Positions 18,123 through 27,367 of a DNA stretch of 27,367 nucleotides are shown here, piece by piece. The notes under the pieces are model-generated. The model was not told the DNA's origin and did no database searches. It was given only the letters and a program-made list of their open reading frames with translations. Source of the stretch: an uncultured Candidatus Competibacteraceae bacterium (GTDB taxonomy: Bacteria; Pseudomonadota; Gammaproteobacteria; Competibacterales; Competibacteraceae). Both the position numbers and the translations under genes were made by a program. Each line of letters starts with the position of its first letter. Within the stretch, counting starts at the first letter, position 1. The DNA lies in assembly GCA_937960715.1 (NCBI GenBank), contig CALGOO010000169.1:1-27367 (forward strand), read 5' to 3'.

Positions 18123-19310
18123 TCATCGCGCCCGCTGCAAGGCCCGAATCCCCTGTTCCAGCCCTTCCAACGTCAGCGGATACATCCGCTCCCCCATCAT
18201 GTCCCGCACGATCTGGACCGATGGAATGTGGCTCCAGCGGTTTGGCCACACCGGATTGAGCCAGATGGCGTTGGGGTAGGCACGCAACAAGCGGCTCAAC
18301 CAGATATGGCCAGCCTCAGCGTTGAAGTGCTCGACGCTGCCGCCCGGATAGGTGATTTCGTAGGGACTCATGGTGGCGTCGCCGACCAGGATCAGCTTGT
18401 AATCCTGGCCGAAGGTGTTCAACACCGTCATCGTGTCGGTTTTCTCGTTGAAGCGACGGCGATTGTCCTTCCACACGCCCTCGTACACCATGTTGTGAAA
18501 ATAGAAATACTCCAGGTGCTTGAACTCGCTGCGCGCCGCCGAAAACAGCTCCTCGCATTCCTGGATGTGATCGTCCATCGAGCCACCGACATCCAAGAAC
18601 AGCAACACCTTCACCGCGTTGTGCCGCTCCGGCACCATCTTCAACTCCAGATAGCCGGCGTTGCGGGCGGTTGACTGGATGGTGTCGTCAAGGTCCAGTT
18701 CCTGGGCCGCGCCTTCGCGGGCGAACCGGCGCAAGCGACGCAGCGCGATTTTGATGTTCCGGGTGCCCAGTTCGACCGTATCGTCGAAATTGCGGAATTC
18801 GCGGCGATCCCAGACCTTGACCGCCCGCCGGTGGCGCGACACGTCCTGGCCGATGCGGATGCCTTCCGGATTGTAGCCGTAGGCGCCGAAGGGCGAGGTG
18901 CCGGCGGTGCCGATCCATTTGCTGCCGCCCTGGTGGCGGCCTTCCTGCTCGGCCATGCGCTGGGCGAAAGTTTCCATCAGCTTCTCCCAACCGCCCAGCG
19001 ATTCGATCAGTTGCTTGTCCTCCTCGCTCAGGGTCAACTCCGCCAGCTTGTGCAGCCATTCCAGCGGTACCTTGGCGCCGATGATCTCGTCGAACAGCGT
19101 TTCCAATCCCTTGAAATGGCTGCCGAACACCTGATCGAAACGGTCGTAGTGGCGCTCGTCCTTCACCAGCGCCGCCCGCGCCAGGTAATAAAACTCTTCG
19201 ATGCTGTGCGCGGTGACGCGCTGGCTCAAGGCTTCCAGCAACGTCAGAAACTCGGTCAGCGTGACCGGCACGCCAGCCTTGCGCAGCCTGAGGAAAAATT
19301 CGGTCATCAT
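18123..19310 (-). CDS. VWA (CoxE-like) domain protein, partner of MoxR ATPase
   Basis: 395 residues. The N half is helical (FFLRLRKAGVPVTLTEFLTL). The C half is a von Willebrand A domain with the MIDAS start LLFLDVGGSMDDH near residue 240, followed by FYFHNMVYEGVW and LILVGDATMSPYEI. The usual DxSxS is DVGGS here, a variant also common in CoxE-like relatives of MoxR operons. Such proteins act with MoxR ATPases as chaperones for assembly or metal insertion of partner enzymes; the client is unknown. GAGGG lies about 7 bases before the start; ATG 19310 and 19307 are both usable. It follows the MoxR gene by 48 bp. Confidence 0.87.
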   Translation of the reverse strand: MMTEFFLRLRKAGVPVTLTEFLTLLEALSQRVTAHSIEEFYYLARAALVKDERHYDRFDQVFGSHFKGLETLFDEIIGAKVPLEWLHKLAELTLSEEDKQLIESLGGWEKLMETFAQRMAEQEGRHQGGSKWIGTAGTSPFGAYGYNPEGIRIGQDVSRHRRAVKVWDRREFRNFDDTVELGTRNIKIALRRLRRFAREGAAQELDLDDTIQSTARNAGYLELKMVPERHNAVKVLLFLDVGGSMDDHIQECEELFSAARSEFKHLEYFYFHNMVYEGVWKDNRRRFNEKTDTMTVLNTFGQDYKLILVGDATMSPYEITYPGGSVEHFNAEAGHIWLSRLLRAYPNAIWLNPVWPNRWSHIPSVQIVRDMMGERMYPLTLEGLEQGIRALQRAR

Positions 19311-19358
19311 CGGACAACCCTCATCCCAATCTGTCTCCCCGACGGAGAGGAAAAATAC

Positions 19359-20210
19359 TCAGTCCCTCTTGCGCTTCGACATGAAAAGCAGCTTTTCGAA
19401 CAGATGCACGTCCTGCTCGTTCTTCAGCAGCGCGCCGTACAGCGGCGGTATCAACTTGTGCTGGTCGCCGCGCAGCGCTTCGGGCGGGATGTCCTCCGCC
19501 ACCAGCAGCTTGATCCAGTCCAGCAGCTCCGAGGTGGACGGCCGTTTCTTCAAGCCCGGCACGTCGCGAATCTCAAAAAACGCCTCCAGCGCTTCGCTCA
19601 ACAACCGCTTCTTCAAGTTCGGGTAATGGACGTTGACGATCCGCTCCATGGTCTCCTTGTCGGGAAAGCGAATGTAGTGGAAGAAGCAGCGGCGCAGGAA
19701 AGCATCCGGCAGTTCCTTCTCGTTGTTGCTGGTGATGATGATGATCGGCCGATGCCGGGCCTTGACCACCTGCCGGGTTTCGTAGACGAAGAACTCCATG
19801 CGGTCAAGTTCGTGCAACAGATCGTTGGGAAACTCGATGTCGGCCTTGTCGATCTCGTCGATCAGCAACACCGGCTGCACATCGGTGGTGAACGCTTCCC
19901 ACAGCTTGCCCTTGACGATGTAATTGGCGATGTCGTGAACTCGCTCGTCGCCCAGTTGCGAATCGCGCAGCCGCGATACCGCGTCGTACTCGTACAAACC
20001 TTGCTGGGCCTTGGTGGTGGACTTGATGTGCCACTGGAGAAAAGGCCGGCTCAGGGCGAGGGCGACTTCCTCGGCCAACTGGGTCTTGCCGGTGCCCGGT
20101 TCGCCCTTCACCAGCAACGGTCGGCCCAAGGTGACGGCAGCGTTCACCGCCATCATCAGATCGTCGGTGGCGACGTAGCGGTCGGTACCGCTGAAACGAG
20201 TTGAGGACAT
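19359..20210 (-). CDS. MoxR family AAA+ ATPase
   Basis: 283 residues, start MSSTRFSGTDRYVATDDLMM. Walker A is GEPGTGKT at 36-43 and Walker B is VLLIDEIDKAD near 104. A sensor I Asn lies in IIIITSNNEKELPDAFLRRC, and the Arg-rich RR pair after it fits the arginine finger. The length suits the AAA core plus lid of MoxR proteins. It is expected to drive the VWA protein encoded downstream in remodelling a client. ATG 20210 is chosen with AGGAGG about 10 bases upstream; the frame extends 26 codons further without family similarity. It is divergent from yraN. Confidence 0.9.
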   Translation of the reverse strand: MSSTRFSGTDRYVATDDLMMAVNAAVTLGRPLLVKGEPGTGKTQLAEEVALALSRPFLQWHIKSTTKAQQGLYEYDAVSRLRDSQLGDERVHDIANYIVKGKLWEAFTTDVQPVLLIDEIDKADIEFPNDLLHELDRMEFFVYETRQVVKARHRPIIIITSNNEKELPDAFLRRCFFHYIRFPDKETMERIVNVHYPNLKKRLLSEALEAFFEIRDVPGLKKRPSTSELLDWIKLLVAEDIPPEALRGDQHKLIPPLYGALLKNEQDVHLFEKLLFMSKRKRD

Positions 20211-20401
20211 GGGAACGGGGCCTCCTGCGGCGACGCGAAGCAAGTGAATGCAAACTTCGATTGTTGGACAGTGTGGCAACGACTGCAAGCTTTTGTATGA
20301 TGCTGGAGAATCCGACCACTCCTTGCGCGGAAAATCGCCAACGGGATGGACAACGGAACGTCCACCCCGCTCATCAATCCCTTCTCCGCCGGAGACCGCC
20401 C
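20211..20401. promoter_or_regulatory. Divergent spacer between MoxR and yraN
   Basis: 191 bp between outward-facing starts. A TATGAT box (20296-20301) faces yraN, but no good -35 lies 16-18 bp upstream of it. On the other strand TTGCAG and AACAAT are 17 bp apart, a weak match. Promoters for both directions should be here. Confidence 0.25.
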
Positions 20402-20761
20402 GTGATCAGCCGCGTCGCCCAGGGAACCGCCGCCGAGGATCTGGCTCTTCGTTATCTGGAAGCGCGGGGCCTGAGCCTGGTGACGCGCAATTTCCGTTGC
20501 CGAGTTGGCGAGTTGGACCTGATCATGCGCGATGGCGAGCAACTGGTGTTCGTGGAAGTGCGCAGCCGCCGCCACAATCGCTACGGCACGCCCGCCGAAT
20601 CGATCACTCGATCCAAGCAACAACGGCTGTTGCGGGCCGCCGCGCTTTACCTGCAACGCCAGCGTCTCGACCCACCCTGCCGCTTCGATGTGGTGGCCAT
20701 TCTCCAGACCGGCGACGAGCCGAGGATGGAATGGATTCAAGACGCCTTTCAACTGAACTGA
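20402..20761 (+). CDS. yraN: UPF0102 family nuclease-like protein YraN
   Basis: 119 residues from a GTG at 20402 (GGAG 7 bases upstream), length typical of UPF0102. The core G.AAEDLALRYLEARGL, NFRCRVGELDLIMRDGEQLVFVEVRSR, then AAALYLQRQ and CRFDVVAI matches YraN. The Glu and Asp of GELDLI and the E-V-R of FVEVRSR correspond to a PD-(D/E)XK-like site. The exact function is unresolved; a DNA-related role is often proposed. Its TGA ends at 20761 and metH can start at the next base. Upstream in-frame codons to 20201 do not resemble the family. Confidence 0.92.
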   Translation: MISRVAQGTAAEDLALRYLEARGLSLVTRNFRCRVGELDLIMRDGEQLVFVEVRSRRHNRYGTPAESITRSKQQRLLRAAALYLQRQRLDPPCRFDVVAILQTGDEPRMEWIQDAFQLN

Positions 20762-24508
<3,747 letters not shown>

Positions 24509-24517
24509 AGCCTGGAA

Positions 24518-24668
24518 GGTAACCGTTCAGACTCCTCTCGTCCCGCGCAGCGATGGGTTTCGCTCCGCTCAACCCATCCTACGAAAAAATAATGGGTTGT
24601 AGGATGGGTTGAGCGGAGCGAAACCCATCGATACGGAGCGAAACCATCAGGGGATCTGAACGGTTACC
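24518..24668. mobile_element. 151-bp palindromic MITE-like element with 14-bp terminal inverted repeats
   Basis: The ends are perfect inverted repeats: GGTAACCGTTCAGA (24518-24531) and TCTGAACGGTTACC (24655-24668). The core is a 32-bp perfect inverted repeat (24551-24582 with 24599-24630), whose arms contain GGGTTTCGCTCCGCTCAACC, around a 16-base AT-rich loop. A partial extra copy, GGAGCGAAACC, follows. There is no open frame. The core is the kind of repeat widely scattered in proteobacterial genomes. It lies between metH and the cNMP gene, so it may also terminate metH transcription. Confidence 0.7.
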
Positions 24669-24845
24669 CCGGAAGCGATTTCAAGCAGCATCGCCCGGCG
24701 CGGGACGCGAACTCGTCCCGTCCAGGTCGCGACTTGGATTATAGTAGCGCCGCGTGGGGCATGAGGCGCCGTTCGCTGGCGGGCGAGACGACCATCATGC
24801 CCATCGTGGACGCCCAGAAACGATGTCAGGCCATGGGGGAACAGC
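24669..24845 (+). promoter_or_regulatory. Upstream region of the cNMP gene with hairpin and -10-like box
   Basis: A perfect 7-bp inverted repeat CGGGACG...CGTCCCG (24701-24707 with 24714-24720, loop CGAACT) is followed 19 bases later by TATAGT (24740-24745). The missing -35 match suggests an activator- or alternative-factor-dependent promoter, or a chance match. Nothing else is seen to 24845. Confidence 0.3.
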
Positions 24846-25649
24846 ATGATGGAAATCAAAACGGTAACCGTGAATACGATAGGATTCCTGGAAAAGGAAC
24901 GACGGATGATCCGCAACATCCTGTCGCTGGCCAGCAACCGGGAGTACACCTACCAACTGGCGCTCAGCAACCAGGAACCGGCCGACATCATGATCGTCAA
25001 CGCCGACGATCCCTCGGCAATGGTGACCTGGAACGAAGTTCGCCAGGTTTTTCCAGAAACCCGCGTGGTGTTGGCCTCGACCACGCCGGCCTTCGAGTCG
25101 GACTATATCTGCATCAGACGACCGCTAATCGCAAGCCAGTTGCATGGGGTGCTGACACTGGGCGGACCGCAGAAAACGGCGGCCGCGCCCAAGCCACACA
25201 AATACGAGATGCTCAGAAAGAGTTTTCTATTCCGCAACATGGCCCCGGGTCACCTGGAAAGGATCGCTGAATTGGCGCGGGTGTTGACGTTGCCCGCCCA
25301 GCATGTCGTGTTCGAGAAAACCGACGCGGGCGAGGAGATGCTCGTGGTGTTGAGCGGTCGGCTGAAAATCAGCGTCGCCAATCGGGAGGGGCGGGAAATC
25401 GTCCTCGGCACGCTCGGACCGGGCGAAATCTTCGGCGAAATCGCCATGCTCGACGGCTGCGGGCGCTCGGCCACCGCGACCACGTTGACCCCGTGCGAAT
25501 TGCTGGGCATTCATCGCAAGGACTTCATGCCGTTCCTCGAGCAGAACCCCAAGGCGGCGGCGGACCTGGTCACGGTGCTGGCCCTGCGACTGCGGCTCAA
25601 CACCGAGCAACTGGCGGAACTGATCACCGAGGAGGACGTGTTGCGCTGA
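24846..25649 (+). CDS. Degenerate receiver plus cyclic-nucleotide-binding protein, no DNA-binding domain
   Basis: 267 residues. Residues 1 to ~105 have the order of a response-regulator receiver (ADIMIVNADDP in place of the phospho-Asp strand, RVVLAST, then IRRPLIASQLHGVL instead of the usual K-P motif). The phospho-site is not clearly conserved. Residues ~125-245 form a Crp-type cyclic-nucleotide fold, with GEIFGEIAMLDGCGRSATAT as the phosphate-binding cassette. The chain stops after RLRLNTEQLAELITEEDVLR, about where a Crp/Fnr protein would begin its helix-turn-helix. It may signal by protein contact, or be a truncated regulator. GGGGGA lies just before ATG 24846; ATG 24849 is equally possible. 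Confidence 0.75.
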   Translation: MMEIKTVTVNTIGFLEKERRMIRNILSLASNREYTYQLALSNQEPADIMIVNADDPSAMVTWNEVRQVFPETRVVLASTTPAFESDYICIRRPLIASQLHGVLTLGGPQKTAAAPKPHKYEMLRKSFLFRNMAPGHLERIAELARVLTLPAQHVVFEKTDAGEEMLVVLSGRLKISVANREGREIVLGTLGPGEIFGEIAMLDGCGRSATATTLTPCELLGIHRKDFMPFLEQNPKAAADLVTVLALRLRLNTEQLAELITEEDVLR

Positions 25650-25662
25650 GGTCCAACAGGTA

Positions 25663-25692
25663 TTGCCGAGCGTCGAAGCTCGCAAATATGCT
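25663..25692 (+). promoter_or_regulatory. Weak promoter-like pair upstream of the ATPase fragment
   Basis: TTGCCG (25663-25668) and TATGCT (25687-25692) are 18 bp apart in a short AT-rich patch. Each matches the sigma70 consensus at four of six bases. This may drive the downstream frame, but it could be chance. Confidence 0.22.
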
Positions 25693-25742
25693 ATCAATCA
25701 TTCTTGATATCATGAAAATTTGTTTCCTCCGCGGCGGGACTG

Positions 25743-27317
25743 GTGAACGAGATTCGCCGCTTCGCCGTCGGCGACTTAAGGGGCGGCACCTATCATTTCC
25801 GCGACGAGGCCCCCGATGCCCTGGGTGCTGCCCTGGCGACCCTGGACCAGGTTCTGGATCAGCGCTTCGGTCCCGGTCAAGGACTGGTCGTGGCCGCCAT
25901 CGAGAATTTCGACGAACTGTTGGAAAAATTCGTCCGCAAGGCCAACCGCGCCATCAAACGCCGGGGAGTTGGACCCTCCAAGGGCAAGCGGCTGCCTCCC
26001 GGAGTCACGGCGAGCGACTGGGCCGTCGAACTGGCCCTGCGCGGGATTTTGGAGCGCCGATCCAACCGGCTCATGCTCGTCATCAGCGCCATCCGCAACA
26101 TTCGCAACGACGACCCAGCGCATCCCTTGTTCCAGTGGATCGTGGAAAGACCGTTGGAGCCCTGGACCACACCCGAAGTGCTTGCTTACGCCTTGCGCCG
26201 CCGCCAATTGACGAAAGGCCCGGACGCTCTGTTGTCGCCCCAAGAACAGATCAGACTGAAAGCTTTAGCCGAATTTACCGGCGGCGCTCCGCGGATGATC
26301 GCGGTGATGGTGGACCATTTGCTGGACCAGGACCTGGAACACGCGACGTTGAACCTGTCCGCGCTGATCGACGAGCTGACGCCTTATTACAAGCATCGGA
26401 TGGACGATCTCGGCGACGAATGCCAGGAAGTGTTCGATGCACTGTTGCGAGGCGGAGAACCCGCTTCCCAGACCGAGATCGCCGCGCGTTTCACCAACAA
26501 ACCAAGTCAAAGCAAGATCGCCGAAGTCTTCCGCAAGCTGCAAGCGGAGCGGCTGGTGGTGGGAACGCGCGAAATCGGCGGCCAAGGCAAGGCCACGCTC
26601 TACCGCGCCACCGATCGGGTGATGGCCTATTGGTACAAACAACGCCAAGTCATCGGCCACGATCCGGCCAAGTCCGAGATCAGCCATTTCGAGGAGGCGG
26701 TGGAGCTGCTGGTGAGTTGGTATTCGCGGGACGACCTGCGGAGCGAATCCGATGCTTTCGCCTGCGCTGGACGCCGGGAGGAAGCCGCGTTCCTGCGGCA
26801 CCTCAGCCGGCATGGGATGGACCAGACGCTGAGCCGCTGTGCCCCACGACGACATCTGACCTTCGGCTTCACGCTGCGCTTGGAGCTTCTATTGCGCCTG
26901 CTGGAACCGACCGAGCAGTCTGCCGGGCGGGAGGTCATCGACGCGCTTAAATCAGACGCTTTGGCAGAGTTGATCAAGCGTCTGAATCGAGAATCGCGGA
27001 AGGCAACCGGGCGCTGGCAAGTATTTTTGCTGTGCGCGCTAGCAGTAGCCCATGCGCTGCGGGGTGCGGCCTTGGACCGGGAAGACGAGCGCGCGGAGTC
27101 AGCGTTGGTCCAGGCGCTGCACATCGCCAAGTCGGATAGCGATGTCAGCGTTCTCGTGCGGTATTTGTTTACGATGTTCCAATATTGGATTGCTAGCGAC
27201 ATCGAAGCTGCTATTCGTGAAGTTGATAACATGAACCTGGAGAGCACCGCCACGCCGGAAGCGCGATTGGCCGCAGAGTTGAGCATGGCTTGGGCGAGTT
27301 GGCAGAGGAAGGACTAG
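25743..27317 (+). pseudogene. Winged-helix STAND/AAA-type ATPase lacking its P-loop (likely 5'-truncated)
   Basis: 524 residues from a GTG. LVVAAIENFDELL (48-60) fits a Walker B strand, and RLMLVISAIRNI near 108 fits a sensor strand. Residues ~165-215 look like an AAA lid, and ~220-300 (ECQEVFDALLRGGEPASQTEIAAR, split by turns, then a wing) like a winged helix. The remainder is helical and possibly TPR-like. No Walker A is present, although ~100-130 residues with a P-loop should precede the Walker B. The frame cannot be extended: an in-frame TGA lies at 25713-25715, and the cNMP gene ends at 25649. It is either a gene remnant or an ATPase-dead protein. I do not recognise a specific function. 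The RBS is weak. Confidence 0.55.
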
Positions 27318-27344
27318 GATTTACGCATTGACAGGAGGTTGAAA

Positions 27345-27367
27345 TTGTGGGTTGAGGTGCTGCAAGC
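27345..27367 (+). CDS. Possible start of a further gene (partial)
   Basis: A strong AGGAGG (27333-27338) stands 6 bases before a TTG at 27345. The frame then stays open to the window edge for only seven codons. The nearby GTG at 27347 meets a TGA at once and cannot be the start. The evidence is only the Shine-Dalgarno spacing. Confidence 0.3.

Noticed and set aside
18831..20204. 457-codon plus-strand frame opposite MoxR/VWA
   Set aside because: Runs antisense through two well-supported genes and resembles no protein.
25493..26950. 485-codon plus-strand frame overlapping the cNMP gene and the ATPase fragment
   Set aside because: Rich in Arg/Gly/Pro/Ser, no domain; the overlapping frames carry clear protein families. 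I checked whether it could supply the missing P-loop and it does not.

Overview
The window is GC-rich chromosomal DNA that reads as a gammaproteobacterium. PurL is the large single-chain form, MetH is the long cobalamin-dependent form, and the same short GC-rich palindromes recur between and inside genes. A Competibacter/Contendobacter-like lineage is possible, but I infer that only from gene content and repeat style.

Layout. Bases 1-668 (minus) hold the N-terminal part of purL. Next come a DUF423 membrane protein, a type II haloacid dehalogenase-like HAD hydrolase, and, convergent with it, a membrane pyrophosphatase (hppA, 2158-4194). A two-CBS protein and a Tat-exported DUF362 protein follow. 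A lower-GC pair, a HAF-repeat exported protein and a Uma2-type nuclease (6111-8340), separates DUF362 from a large membrane polyferredoxin (8385-10022). Then come the nickel-pincer cofactor genes larC, larE and larB, with a small reverse-strand lipoprotein-like frame before larB. polA (13223-15982) is followed 12 bp later by an AAA ATPase and HNH nuclease pair that matches the Septu anti-phage system (15995-18052). Convergent to this is a MoxR ATPase and VWA-protein operon. After it lie yraN and metH with no gap between them. A 151-bp palindromic mobile-element-like insertion precedes a degenerate receiver plus cyclic-nucleotide-binding protein that lacks a DNA-binding domain. The last full frame is a winged-helix STAND/AAA-type ATPase that lacks its P-loop.

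How the genes fit together. larB, larE and larC cover the whole synthesis of the nickel-pincer nucleotide, but no larA-type enzyme is present. LarE has three cysteines placed as in the iron-sulfur class of that enzyme. Electron carriers (polyferredoxin) and a Tat DUF362 protein lie just upstream. The defence pair PtuA/PtuB sits between housekeeping genes, as cargo often does.

The most unusual features are these: palindromic repeats inserted in frame in polA, metH and the polyferredoxin; two elements with the same terminal inverted repeat (GTAACCGTTCA) but unrelated cores; a perfect 23-bp palindrome upstream of larB; and the adjoining truncated regulator and truncated ATPase near 25650-25742. 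I see no wholly new system that the sequence alone could prove. The ATPase/cNMP junction and the lar/polyferredoxin context are the least explained parts.
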